NCBI RefSeq assembly: GCF_002608565.1
Contig: NZ_LIXM01000007.1
Coordinates: 1 to 64,000 of the forward strand
Source of the DNA: Vibrio sp. PID17_43
GTDB lineage: Bacteria > Pseudomonadota > Gammaproteobacteria > Enterobacterales > Vibrionaceae
Direction of reading: 5' to 3'
DNA length: 64,000 nt
Positions 38,140 through 47,011 of this stretch are shown here, one piece after another. The notes beneath the pieces are model-generated. The model was not told where the DNA came from. It was given only the letters and a program-made list of their open reading frames with translations, and did not search any database. Within the stretch, counting starts at the first letter, position 1; the number at the start of each line of letters is the position of its first letter. The translations under genes and the position numbers were made by a program.

Positions 38140-38298
38140 ACCCACCGTTACTGCAGACCTGATTATCGAAGTTACTTCGACATAATAGGTCGAGAGTACC
38201 AACGACTCGAAGGGGTGATGACTGGGCTCTTAGACAGTGTGGGAGCACTCTACGGTGTTCCTTAAAGTTTAAATTTTAATTAACGGGTTATTATTAGC
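38140..38298 (+). promoter_or_regulatory. Structured leader of rplM–rpsI, candidate L13 autoregulatory site
   Basis: The roughly 160-nt leader can fold into three hairpins. GACCT…AGGTC (38156–38160 with 38187–38191) encloses an ATTAT/ATAAT and CGAA/TTCG stem. A short GAGT/ACTC stem follows. GGAGCAC…GTGTTCC (about 38241–38260) is the third. rplM has no strong Shine–Dalgarno right before its ATG. In E. coli, L13 is known to repress its operon through the rplM leader; that this leader does the same is inference. Confidence 0.5.
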
Positions 38299-38727
38299 AT
38301 GAAAACTTTCGTTGCTAAACCAGAAACTGTAAAACGCGACTGGTACGTTGTAGACGCTGAAGGTAAAACTCTTGGCCGTCTAGCAAGTGAAATTGCATCT
38401 CGCCTACGTGGCAAACACAAAGCTGAATACACTCCACACGTTGACACAGGTGATTACATCATCGTTATCAACGCTGAGAAAGTTACTGTAACTGGTAATA
38501 AAGCTAAAGGTAAGATTTACTACCGTCACACTGAATTCCCAGGTGGCCTAAAGTCAATCAGCTTCGAGAAACTGATTGATCGTAAGCCAGAGATGGCTCT
38601 TGAGCTAGCAGTTAAAGGTATGCTACCACGTGGTCCTCTAGGCCGTGCTATGTACCGTAAGCTGAAAGTTTACGCTGGCGCTGAGCACAACCATGTTGCT
38701 CAACAACCTCAAGTACTAGACATCTAA
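38299..38727 (+). CDS. rplM: 50S ribosomal protein L13
   Basis: 142 residues, identical in length to E. coli uL13. It starts [20 protein letters not shown] and contains [20 protein letters not shown] and [20 protein letters not shown], all conserved. An early-assembling 23S rRNA binder. It is first in the rplM–rpsI operon, 15 bp before rpsI. Confidence 0.98.
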   Translation: MKTFVAKPETVKRDWYVVDAEGKTLGRLASEIASRLRGKHKAEYTPHVDTGDYIIVINAEKVTVTGNKAKGKIYYRHTEFPGGLKSISFEKLIDRKPEMALELAVKGMLPRGPLGRAMYRKLKVYAGAEHNHVAQQPQVLDI

Positions 38728-38742
38728 TCGGGGATTTCGAAA

Positions 38743-39135
38743 ATGGCAGAGAATCAATACTACGGCACTGGCCGTCGCAAAAGCTCAGCTGCACGTGTTT
38801 TCATCAAACCAGGCAGCGGCAACATCGTAATCAACAAGCGTAGCCTTGATGAGTACTTCGGTCGTCCAACTTCTCGCATGGTTGTTAAACAACCTCTTGA
38901 GCTAGTTGAACTAACTGAGAAACTAGACCTATACGTTACTGTTAAAGGTGGCGGTATTTCTGGTCAAGCTGGTGCTATCCGTCACGGTATCACTCGTGCT
39001 CTTATGGAATATGATGAGTCTCTACGTCCTACTCTACGTGCAGCTGGTTACGTTACTCGTGACGCTCGTTGCGTTGAACGTAAGAAAGTTGGTCTACGTA
39101 AAGCACGTCGTCGTCCACAGTTCTCTAAGCGTTAA
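38743..39135 (+). CDS. rpsI: 30S ribosomal protein S9
   Basis: 130 residues, identical in length to E. coli uS9. It contains [19 protein letters not shown] and the C-terminal tail ending RRPQFSKR, whose last basic residues reach the P-site tRNA anticodon. Followed by a strong terminator, which separates it from petABC and sspAB. Confidence 0.98.
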   Translation: MAENQYYGTGRRKSSAARVFIKPGSGNIVINKRSLDEYFGRPTSRMVVKQPLELVELTEKLDLYVTVKGGGISGQAGAIRHGITRALMEYDESLRPTLRAAGYVTRDARCVERKKVGLRKARRRPQFSKR

Positions 39136-39189
39136 TTTCCACTTATTGGAAATTATGCTGTTCCAGGCTTGTTCTGGAAACTGTGCATC

Positions 39190-39224
39190 AAAGCTCGGCT
39201 ATATGCCGAGCTTTTTGTTTTTTG
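39190..39224 (+). terminator. Terminator of rplM–rpsI
   Basis: A perfect 10-bp stem (39190–39199 with 39205–39214) has a 5-nt loop and a T-rich tail running to 39224. Confidence 0.85.
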
Positions 39225-39552
39225 TGTTCAAAACACCCTTATCTTATTACACTCATGTGTAGTACTGTCTATTTAATGTTCTCGTAACATTTATTGGGCT
39301 AATTACCGTATTTTTCTTATTTGGCGTGCTACATAGGTCATGGCGACAAACAAGGCTCTTTCTGCGTATATTTGCTATTTCTTCCGACCTAATTTCTTGA
39401 AAACAACCCAAATAAAAGGCGTGTTCTGGCTTTTTGGAATGTTATTCCTCTCGCTTTCTTGTTTCAAATCACATCTATTTTTTAGAATTTTACTGCTTTT
39501 GTGACGGCGTGGGCGATTTGCCTCACAATTGTTACGAAAAGGTAGCTTTATC
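39225..39552. other. A+T-rich stretch without a gene between rpsI and petA
   Basis: The rpsI–petA gap is 544 bp, the longest without a gene in the window. Apart from the terminator on its left and the petABC promoter on its right I see no open reading frame with a credible start or family, no tRNA, and no long repeat. The reverse-strand frame at 39375–39581 lacks support. A TTGTTT–N18–TAGAAT pair at about 39459–39488 could be a second, weaker promoter. Confidence 0.6.
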
Positions 39553-39581
39553 TTGTCAAAAAGTAGGGTTTTCTTTATCAT
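39553..39581 (+). promoter_or_regulatory. Sigma-70 promoter of petABC
   Basis: TTGTCA (39553–39558, 5 of 6) is separated by exactly 17 bp from TATCAT (39576–39581, 5 of 6). Transcription would start near 39588, leaving a leader of about 90 nt before petA. Confidence 0.65.
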
Positions 39582-39679
39582 TTCCCCCCAATAATTAGAA
39601 CTAAATTCATTATTTGTTAGCCATGCTCTTATAAGCGGAATAATAACGATCCAAAGGGAGCAAATGGGAGAATGTTTGG

Positions 39680-40270
39680 ATGAGCAACGCGCCTTTAAAT
39701 AACGGTCGCAGGCGTTTTCTAACCGCTACAACGGCAGTTGTTGGTGGCTTAGGGGCAGCTGCCGTCGCCGTTCCTTTTATCAAATCATGGAATCCGAGTG
39801 CCAAAGCAAAAGCGGCGGGTGCACCGGTGGAAGTGGATATCAGTAAAATTGAAGCCGGTCAGATGGTCCGTGTTGAGTGGCAGGGGAAACCTGTATGGGT
39901 AGTTCGCCGTACTCAAGAAGTGGTCGATAACCTTAAGAACATTGATGGGCAGCTTCGCGATCCACAATCAGAAATGGAACAACAGCCAGTTTATGCTCAG
40001 AACGAGTACCGCTCGATTAAGCCTGAGTATTTTGTGGCCGTTGGCTTTTGTACTCACTTAGGTTGTTCTCCAACCTATCTACCTGATACGTTCGCAGAAC
40101 AAGTTCAAGGCGTTAAGTCTGGCTTCTTTTGTCCTTGTCATGGTTCAAAGTTTGATATGGCTGGCCGAGTGTTCCAGGGTGTACCTGCACCACTGAACCT
40201 TGTGGTTCCTAAGCACATGTATTTGAGTGACACGAAGCTCATTATCGGTGTTGATGAGGGAGACGCATAA
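39680..40270 (+). CDS. petA: Ubiquinol–cytochrome c reductase Rieske iron–sulfur subunit
   Basis: Takes electrons from ubiquinol to cytochrome c1 in the bc1 complex. 196 residues. A twin-arginine-like N-terminus (GRRRFLTATTAV) leads into an uncleaved membrane anchor at about 15–34. The Rieske cluster boxes are CTHLGC (124–129) and CPCHGS (151–156): ligands C124, H126, C151 and H154, disulfide C129–C153. The ATG at 39680 follows GGGAG by 9 nt; no in-frame ATG lies upstream. It overlaps petB by one base (TAATG). Confidence 0.96.
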   Translation: MSNAPLNNGRRRFLTATTAVVGGLGAAAVAVPFIKSWNPSAKAKAAGAPVEVDISKIEAGQMVRVEWQGKPVWVVRRTQEVVDNLKNIDGQLRDPQSEMEQQPVYAQNEYRSIKPEYFVAVGFCTHLGCSPTYLPDTFAEQVQGVKSGFFCPCHGSKFDMAGRVFQGVPAPLNLVVPKHMYLSDTKLIIGVDEGDA

Positions 40271-41535
40271 TGCAAGCACTATTAGACTGGGTTGAAAAAC
40301 GACTTCCGGCAATGAATGCTTATAAAAAGCATTTGTCTGAATACCCAATGCCAAAGAACTTTAACTTTTGGTACCTTTTTGGTTCTTTGGCAATGTTGGT
40401 ACTGGTTAACCAAATTCTTACAGGTATTTGGCTGACGATGAACTATGTTCCTTCTGGTGAAGGTGCGTTTGCTTCTATCGAATACATCATGCGTGACGTT
40501 GAGTACGGTTGGTTACTGCGTTACATGCACTCGACTGGCGCGTCAGCGTTTTTCGTTGTTGTTTACTTACATATGTTCCGTGGTTTGATTTACGGTTCAT
40601 ACCAAAAGCCTCGTGAGCTATTGTGGATCTTCGGTATGTTGATCTTCTTGGTTCTAATGGCAGAAGCCTTCATGGGTTACCTGCTACCATGGGGTCAGAT
40701 GTCATACTGGGGTGCTCAGGTAATCATTTCGCTGTTTGGAGCGATTCCAGTGATTGGTGATGACCTGACGCTTTGGATCCGTGGTGACTACATCATCTCT
40801 GGTGCAACACTGAACCGTTTCTTTGCACTGCACGTGATCGCACTACCTATTGTTCTGCTACTTCTTGTTGTACTGCACGTATTGGCTCTGCATGAAGTGG
40901 GCTCAAACAACCCTGATGGTATCGAGACTAAACTACCAAAAGGCTCAATGGGTGATGATTACAAAACGCAATTCAAGTTCCATGAGTACTACTCGAATAA
41001 GTACGACATCATTGATTCGATTCCTTTCCACCCATACGGTACGGTGAAGGACTTGGTGGGTGTGGCCGGTTTCTTATTCTTCTTCTGTTACGTGTTGTTC
41101 TTTAACCCAGAAATGGGTGGGTACTTCCTTGAGCCGCCTAACTTTGAAGCTGCAAACCCACTGAAGACACCTGAGCACATCGCTCCAGTATGGTACTTCA
41201 CGCCGTTCTACGCAATTTTGCGTGCGGTTCCTGACAAACTATTGGGTGTCATCCTAATGGGGGCGTCAATTGCCGTACTGTTTGTTCTCCCTTGGCTGGA
41301 TCGCTGTAAAGTACGTTCGTACCGTTACCGTAGTAAAATCCACCTATTAAATATTGTTCAGTTCACTATCGCCTTTATCGCTCTGGGCATTTTGGGGGCA
41401 CTACCGGCAACGCCGCTGTACACGATTCTGTCTCAGATCTTTAGCTTGTGTTACTTCATGTTCTTTGTTCTGCTGTTTTTCTACAGCAAAAATGAAGCAA
41501 CCAAACCTTTACCAGAGAGGGTGACATTCAAATGA
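40270..41535 (+). CDS. petB: Cytochrome b of the bc1 complex
   Basis: Membrane core of complex III that holds both b hemes and the quinol and quinone sites. 421 residues and eight predicted transmembrane helices, the full-length cytochrome b type rather than split b6/subunit IV. Heme ligands are probably H87 and H101 in helix B, and H188 and H203 in helix D. The Qo-site motif appears as PVWYFTPFYAILRAVPDK (PEWY-type, with V for E). Its stop overlaps the petC start by 4 bp. Confidence 0.96.
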   Translation: MQALLDWVEKRLPAMNAYKKHLSEYPMPKNFNFWYLFGSLAMLVLVNQILTGIWLTMNYVPSGEGAFASIEYIMRDVEYGWLLRYMHSTGASAFFVVVYLHMFRGLIYGSYQKPRELLWIFGMLIFLVLMAEAFMGYLLPWGQMSYWGAQVIISLFGAIPVIGDDLTLWIRGDYIISGATLNRFFALHVIALPIVLLLLVVLHVLALHEVGSNNPDGIETKLPKGSMGDDYKTQFKFHEYYSNKYDIIDSIPFHPYGTVKDLVGVAGFLFFFCYVLFFNPEMGGYFLEPPNFEAANPLKTPEHIAPVWYFTPFYAILRAVPDKLLGVILMGASIAVLFVLPWLDRCKVRSYRYRSKIHLLNIVQFTIAFIALGILGALPATPLYTILSQIFSLCYFMFFVLLFFYSKNEATKPLPERVTFK

Positions 41536-42269
41536 AGAAGTGGATTGTAATTCTATTTGCTATGTTGCCATCTCTCGCGATGGCAGCGGGGGCCAGCGTG
41601 CCGCTAGACAAAGCGAACGTTGACCTATCGGATAAAGCCTCGCTGCAAAACGGTGCGAAGTTATTCATGAACTACTGTTTTGCTTGTCACTCAACGCAAT
41701 ACCAGCGTTACGAGCGTGTCGCGACAGACTTGGATATTCCCATTGACCTGATGAAGGAAAACCTAATTTTCGATCCTGAAGCGAAAGTGGGCGACCTGAT
41801 GGTTAATGCGATGCCAGCGAAGCAAGCGGGTCAGTGGTTTGGTGCTCCGCCACCAGATCTGACGTTGGTTGCTCGTGTTCGTGGTGCGGATTGGCTCTAT
41901 ACGTACCTTCGTTCTTTCTACACCGATCCATCTCGTCCATTTGGCGTGAACAACTTGGTATTCCCAAGTGTTGGTATGCCACATGTGTTAGAAGAACTAC
42001 AAGGTATTCCAACTCCGGTATACGGAACAAAAGTCGTCGACGGTGAAGAAGTTCAAGTGGTGGTTGGCATTGAAACCGATGGTACTGGTGAACTTAGCAC
42101 TGGCGAATACGATAAAGCTGTCGGTGATTTGGTCAACTTCTTGGTTTACTCTGGTGACCCAGTTCAGCTAGAGCGTCATGCACTTGGTTGGTGGGTCATG
42201 GGCTTCTTGGTATTGCTGACGATTGTTGTTGTGATGCTTAAGAAAGAGTATTGGCGTGATGTGCATTAA
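41532..42269 (+). CDS. petC: Cytochrome c1 of the bc1 complex
   Basis: 245-residue precursor with a signal peptide (cleavage near AMA-A, residue 18). The heme-c motif is C49-F-A-C52-H53. The ERVATDLDIP segment and a C-terminal membrane anchor (about 215–235, ending KKEYWRDVH) are typical. The axial Met is probably in the VFPSVGMPHVL region. It passes electrons from the Rieske protein to soluble or membrane cytochromes c. Last gene of petABC. Confidence 0.95.
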   Translation: MKKWIVILFAMLPSLAMAAGASVPLDKANVDLSDKASLQNGAKLFMNYCFACHSTQYQRYERVATDLDIPIDLMKENLIFDPEAKVGDLMVNAMPAKQAGQWFGAPPPDLTLVARVRGADWLYTYLRSFYTDPSRPFGVNNLVFPSVGMPHVLEELQGIPTPVYGTKVVDGEEVQVVVGIETDGTGELSTGEYDKAVGDLVNFLVYSGDPVQLERHALGWWVMGFLVLLTIVVVMLKKEYWRDVH

Positions 42270-42311
42270 TTGTGCTATCATACCGTGCTAATTCCCAATT
42301 TTAATTGATGG

Positions 42312-42342
42312 ATAATGGAGGCTTAGCCTCCATTATTTTTAT
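42312..42342 (+). terminator. Terminator of petABC
   Basis: An 11-bp perfect stem (42312–42322 with 42326–42336) has a 3-nt loop and is followed by TTTTTATTT. Confidence 0.8.
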
Positions 42343-42365
42343 TTGTAAGTGTACTGGAGGGCTCT

Positions 42366-43001
42366 ATGGCTGTAGCTGCCAATAAACGTTCTGTGATGAC
42401 TCTTTTCTCAAGTGCATCAGATTTGTATAGCCATCAGGTTCGCATCGTACTTGCTGAAAAAGGCGTAAGTGTAGAGGTCGAGCTTGTTGATGAAGCAAAC
42501 CTTCCTGCTGAGCTTGTAGAGCTAAACCCATACAAGTCAGTGCCAACTCTTGTTGACCGTGAGCTTGCTCTTTACGATTCAAAAATCATCATGGAGTACT
42601 TGGACGAGCGTTTCCCTCATCCACCTCTAATGCCGGTTTACCCTGTTGCTCGTGGTAACAGTCGTTTGATGATGTACCGTATCGAACGCAACTGGTACTC
42701 ACTGGCTGAAAAAGTAATGAAAGGCAATGCTGAAGAATCAGAAAAAGCGCGTACCAAACTACGTAATGATCTTCTGACTCTAGCGCCAATTTTTGCTGAA
42801 TACGAATACTTCATGAGTGAAGAATTCAGCCTAATTGATTGTTACCTAGCACCACTATTGTGGCGTTTACCTCAACTAGGTATTGATCTTGTTGGTCCTG
42901 GCTCAAAAGAAATTAAGGTTTACATGAACCGCGTATTCGAACGCGACTCATTCTTGGCTTCTCTAACGGAAGCAGAACGTGAAATGCGCCTAGTTCGCTA
43001 A
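42366..43001 (+). CDS. sspA: Stringent starvation protein A
   Basis: RNA-polymerase-associated regulator with a glutathione-S-transferase fold but no GST activity, needed for stationary-phase acid tolerance and for virulence control in several species. 211 residues (E. coli 212). The thioredoxin-like N-domain has LFSSASDLYSHQVRIVLAEK and NPYKSVPTLVDREL. The surface segment PHPPLMPVYPVARG carries the proline-rich pocket essential for function. GGAGGG precedes the ATG. It is 18 bp before sspB. Confidence 0.96.
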   Translation: MAVAANKRSVMTLFSSASDLYSHQVRIVLAEKGVSVEVELVDEANLPAELVELNPYKSVPTLVDRELALYDSKIIMEYLDERFPHPPLMPVYPVARGNSRLMMYRIERNWYSLAEKVMKGNAEESEKARTKLRNDLLTLAPIFAEYEYFMSEEFSLIDCYLAPLLWRLPQLGIDLVGPGSKEIKVYMNRVFERDSFLASLTEAEREMRLVR

Positions 43002-43019
43002 GCGACTCAGTAACACGTT

Positions 43020-43502
43020 ATGGATATTGCAAAAATGACGGCTCGCCGCCCATATATGCTTCGTGCATTTTATGATTGGCTAGTAGACAACGACTTAACT
43101 CCCCACCTGGTTGTTGATGCAACCATGCCAGGTGTGCGCGTACCAGTGGAGTTTATTCAGGATGGTCAGATTATCTTGAATATTGCGCCACGTGCTGTAG
43201 GCCACTTAGAGTTGGGGAATGATGCGATTACGTTCCAGGCTCGCTTTAGTGGTCGTCCGCACTCTGTTATCGTGCCAGTGTATGCGGTTCAAGCTATCTA
43301 CGCGCGTGAAAACGGCGCAGGCACTATGTTTGAGCCTGAAGAAGCGTATACGAACATCGAAGATGAAGCGATGGTTGAAGAAGAGCAAGCGTCGACATTT
43401 ACGACAGTAAGTGATGAGCCTTCTGAAATGGTTGACTCGACATCGGATGAGGAGCAAGCGCCTCGCCCGAAAGGTAGACCAAGTTTACGAGTAATCAAAT
43501 AA
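43020..43502 (+). CDS. sspB: ClpXP adaptor SspB (stringent starvation protein B)
   Basis: Delivers ssrA-tagged and other substrates to ClpXP. 160 residues (E. coli 165). The folded substrate-binding domain covers about 1–110 (YMLRAFYDWLVDNDLTPHL, FQARFSGRPHSVIVPV). A flexible acidic linker follows, then a C-terminal ClpX-binding tail RPKGRPSLRVIK, closely matching the E. coli XB motif. Translated with sspA. Confidence 0.96.
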   Translation: MDIAKMTARRPYMLRAFYDWLVDNDLTPHLVVDATMPGVRVPVEFIQDGQIILNIAPRAVGHLELGNDAITFQARFSGRPHSVIVPVYAVQAIYARENGAGTMFEPEEAYTNIEDEAMVEEEQASTFTTVSDEPSEMVDSTSDEEQAPRPKGRPSLRVIK

Positions 43503-43505
43503 CAA

Positions 43506-43533
43506 AAAAGCAGCGTGTAACGCTGCTTTTTTT
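43506..43533. terminator. Bidirectional terminator between sspB and dolP
   Basis: A 10-bp stem (43506–43515 with 43521–43530) has a 5-nt loop, a T-tract on the right and an A-tract on the left, placed between convergent genes. Confidence 0.85.
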
Positions 43534-43564
43534 GTTTGGTTAGACAGACACCGTCTGGATAGAC

Positions 43565-44161
43565 TTACAGATTAGCTGTGCTGTTTTCTACAGACTCAGT
43601 CTCACCATATTGAAACCCCTTGATGACCTGTTTCACACCTGAAATATTACGTGCGATTTCTATTGCTCGTTCCCCCTGCGCAGGAGTGACATAACCAAAG
43701 AGGAAGACTTCACTGTCTTCCGTAATTACTTTAACTTTTATCCCATTAAGTTCACTGTCGGTGAGTAGAGATGATTTTACTTTGGTGGTTATCCAGCTAT
43801 CGTTGCTGATTTGGGTAACGGTTAATGGCTCTTTGAGCTTGATTTGGTTGTGAACATTTTTTACCCCTTCGACTTCTCTCGCTCTGCGTTCCAGTTCATT
43901 GTTCCACTCTTGTGTTGGGGCCTGGCCCATTAACACAACCGTTCCGTTATAAGAACTGGCCACAACGCGAACTTTGCCTTTAAAAGGGGCTTTGTTACCA
44001 ATGGCAGCAACCTCGAATTCGATATTGTTGTCTTGCCAGATTTGTTTGGTCGAACGAGTATCAGTGACAATGTTCGCTGTGGTGGCAGCACCAGCAATAA
44101 ACAAACCAGCACAGCCACTCATGTTGAGTACGGCACACAAAATGACAAAACTACGTATCAT
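43565..44161 (-). CDS. dolP: Outer-membrane BON-domain lipoprotein DolP (YraP)
   Basis: 198-residue lipoprotein. Signal peptide with a lipobox ending at C17 (LNMSGC). Two BON domains: about 45–115 (GKVRVVASSYNGTVVLMGQ) and 120–195 (ITTKVKSSLLTDSELNG; VFLFGYVTPAQGERAIEIA). In E. coli DolP protects outer-membrane integrity and Bam function and is under sigma-E; I found no clear sigma-E box here. It follows diaA by 21 bp on the same strand, as in E. coli. Confidence 0.93.
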   Translation of the reverse strand: MIRSFVILCAVLNMSGCAGLFIAGAATTANIVTDTRSTKQIWQDNNIEFEVAAIGNKAPFKGKVRVVASSYNGTVVLMGQAPTQEWNNELERRAREVEGVKNVHNQIKLKEPLTVTQISNDSWITTKVKSSLLTDSELNGIKVKVITEDSEVFLFGYVTPAQGERAIEIARNISGVKQVIKGFQYGETESVENSTANL

Positions 44162-44182
44162 AATTCTAACTCTTAATATCCA

Positions 44183-44776
<594 letters not shown>

Positions 44777-45145
44777 TTATCCTTCAGATATTGCATTTTG
44801 TATCCAGTTGATATCTCGACCATTATCATGAATGGCTATCACATCAAACCGATAATCTATATTTTGTGCAGCGCGTCTTTTCTGGCTAAGCCAAATCTGT
44901 GCGGTTTTGACCAGTTTACGCATTTTTGTACGGGTGACCATTTCTGCTGCTGAACCAAACTTATCGTTCTTGCGATATTTGACCTCAACAAAGACGATAG
45001 TTTCACCTTGTTGGAAGATTAAATCAATTTCTCCGACTTTAGTCAGAAAATTTTGATCAAGAAAGTGTAAGCCCTGGCGTTGCAAATATTGCTTCGCCAG
45101 GGTTTCATATTGATTGCCTATTTGTCGTTGACTAAAGAGCCCCAC
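44777..45145 (-). CDS. yraN: UPF0102 family protein YraN
   Basis: 122-residue protein of the UPF0102/YraN family with a restriction-endonuclease-like fold. Candidate active-site residues lie in KVGEIDLIFQQGETIVFVEV, matching the E-x-D…E-x-K nuclease pattern. Function is not established. Its 5' end overlaps the 3' end of lpoA by 14 bp, and its stop is just ahead of diaA, so lpoA–yraN–diaA–dolP appear to form one transcript, as in E. coli. Confidence 0.92.
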   Translation of the reverse strand: MGLFSQRQIGNQYETLAKQYLQRQGLHFLDQNFLTKVGEIDLIFQQGETIVFVEVKYRKNDKFGSAAEMVTRTKMRKLVKTAQIWLSQKRRAAQNIDYRFDVIAIHDNGRDINWIQNAISEG

Positions 45146-46943
45146 GCTCTGCCCAGCTTAGCTCGCGTTGCACAACACAGTTATTGTCGATACTGAGTGT
45201 ACCGGTCTGGCCGTCAACGGTGTGACCTAGAACGACTTTCATTTTAGGAAGCTCGCCAATCAACTTGTACGCGTCCATCCCCAATGCCTCTAAGCGTTTT
45301 TCCATGTTGGATTGCTCAGACCAAAGCTCACTCATTTGTGCCGTGATGCTTGGGTCTGCTTGGATGAGAAGTGGGATGTCGCTGTAAGTGACGCCAGTGA
45401 GATCTTCATATGTCGTACCGCCACTGTTGCTCCGTGAGTTGGAGAACAATTTTGGTGGCTTAGCGTCAGGGTTGATCGCCACTTCAATAAACGGTTTTAT
45501 CAACGTGAGCTCAGAGCTTTTTGCTACAATATAGACCGCATCGACATCGCGACGACTACGTGGTTGGCTTTCTAGTGGGATACCCATGAGAGATTGCATT
45601 TGAGCAATACGCTGCTGGCTCTCCTGTAGGCCGAACACCTCGTTGATGTTCTTTTGCAGTTGGCGTTTGTCACCAAAGTAGTTGGTGGCGACTTTGTTAG
45701 AACTATATTTGTCCCATTCTTGATTAAACGCATCCACAACACGCTGACCGTAACTGCCGCTTGGAGCTAGAATCATCGGGAATTTGTACCCCTGACTGAA
45801 CAGGTATTTTGCTGCCTGCGCTACTTCTTGTTCCGGAGATAAAGCCAAGTAGCACATGTTGGTACCAGGTTGGACGTCTTCAGGAATGTTCAATGCAAGA
45901 GCAGGGATCGCCACGCCAGTCTCTGACCCATCCAGTGTTGATTGCAGCCGTTCGACGTTTTCTTTTTGCAAAGGACCGACAACAAAGTCGATGTTTTCGC
46001 TGATCAAACGCTGCTTAATTTGCTCAGCATTGTATGCGTGTGTATCGATAACGGTAAGCGTTGAACTTGGATCCCGATGAGTGTCATTCATCATCGCAAA
46101 GATAAAACCATCCCGAATAAGCTGAGCTTGCGGCGCAAATTTACCCGTTAACGGGAGCAATAGTGCGGTGTTGCTTGGCTTGACGATGTTCAAAGACAAG
46201 ATATTTTGGATCTCAGCGGGCGTGTATACCGCTGCCGGGTGGGAGGGGTTTTCGCTCAACCAGCGCTCTAGAGTATTCTTGAGCTGAGGGATATTGCCCG
46301 ATAAGGTTTTGGCGTAAATCGCCAGTTGTAGCCAGCCATCTAATACGTCTTCGTTTGGATCGGTATGAAGCGAGGTGAGCTCGTTTTCTGAGTAGCTGTT
46401 GAGATTCATCCAAATGCGGCTAGAGATGTCACGTTGCTCTGCTGATGAAGAGTATTGACCTAAGGCAACCAGTTCACGGTTAGCGTCAAATGGCTGGTTT
46501 AAGTTTTGGTATGCTTCTGCGCGTAGTGAGTAGTAGTCTTTCCATTGCTCACTTGGCAGTTTCCACCAAGGTTTGAAGTTGAGTTGCTGCAGCAACTGTG
46601 AGTAATTGCCTTGTTTATGCTGCATTGTCGCGCGAGTCAGTTGCCACTCCGCCTGCTGAACTTCCGTCAATTGCTGACGAGCAAGACGTTTGATAAGCCG
46701 TTCCGCTTGGTCGAAGTCGTTAGCTTGAATCGCAGCCTTGGTTGCCATGATCAACCAGTCGTTTTGTAAGCTACCTTCGGTGCTATCCGCTTGAATCATG
46801 TAGTTCTGAACAGACTGGGTAGGCTCAAGTGTTATATCGACGCTGCCAGGCTGTCGAGGACCTGAAGAACAGGCGGCGAGCGTAATTGCCAGTGCAACAG
46901 GAGTGAGTAAGCGTGGTACACTGAGTCTCTTATGGTTCATCAT
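45132..46943 (-). CDS. lpoA: Penicillin-binding protein activator LpoA
   Basis: Outer-membrane lipoprotein that reaches across the periplasm to stimulate PBP1A. 603 residues (E. coli 678, whose linker is longer). The lipobox TLAAC places the lipidated Cys at 25. The N-terminal helical TPR-like domain covers about 30–255. The C-terminal domain with a periplasmic-binding-protein fold covers about 258–600 (TALLLPLTGKFAPQAQLIRD; MILAPSGSYGQRVVDAFNQE). Two tandem ATGs make the exact start uncertain by one codon. Divergent from rsmI across 68 bp holding a 16-bp palindrome. Confidence 0.93.
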   Translation of the reverse strand: MMNHKRLSVPRLLTPVALAITLAACSSGPRQPGSVDITLEPTQSVQNYMIQADSTEGSLQNDWLIMATKAAIQANDFDQAERLIKRLARQQLTEVQQAEWQLTRATMQHKQGNYSQLLQQLNFKPWWKLPSEQWKDYYSLRAEAYQNLNQPFDANRELVALGQYSSSAEQRDISSRIWMNLNSYSENELTSLHTDPNEDVLDGWLQLAIYAKTLSGNIPQLKNTLERWLSENPSHPAAVYTPAEIQNILSLNIVKPSNTALLLPLTGKFAPQAQLIRDGFIFAMMNDTHRDPSSTLTVIDTHAYNAEQIKQRLISENIDFVVGPLQKENVERLQSTLDGSETGVAIPALALNIPEDVQPGTNMCYLALSPEQEVAQAAKYLFSQGYKFPMILAPSGSYGQRVVDAFNQEWDKYSSNKVATNYFGDKRQLQKNINEVFGLQESQQRIAQMQSLMGIPLESQPRSRRDVDAVYIVAKSSELTLIKPFIEVAINPDAKPPKLFSNSRSNSGGTTYEDLTGVTYSDIPLLIQADPSITAQMSELWSEQSNMEKRLEALGMDAYKLIGELPKMKVVLGHTVDGQTGTLSIDNNCVVQRELSWAERGAL

Positions 46944-46960
46944 TGCCGTGAGTTCTCTAT

Positions 46961-46976
46961 AATTTTGTACAAAATT
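46961..46976. repeat. 16-bp perfect palindrome between lpoA and rsmI
   Basis: AATTTTGTACAAAATT is exactly self-complementary and lies midway in the 68-bp divergent intergenic region, overlapping the likely promoter area of both genes. It could be an operator or a chance feature of A+T-rich promoter DNA. Confidence 0.6.
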
Positions 46977-47011
46977 GTCTCTATATTAATCGTTGAAGTG
47001 ATGGTAAACAA

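Noticed and set aside
39375..39581. 68-codon reverse-strand frame in the rpsI–petA gap
   Set aside because: Basic, low-complexity product with no recognisable family or ribosome-binding site, and it runs into the petABC promoter.
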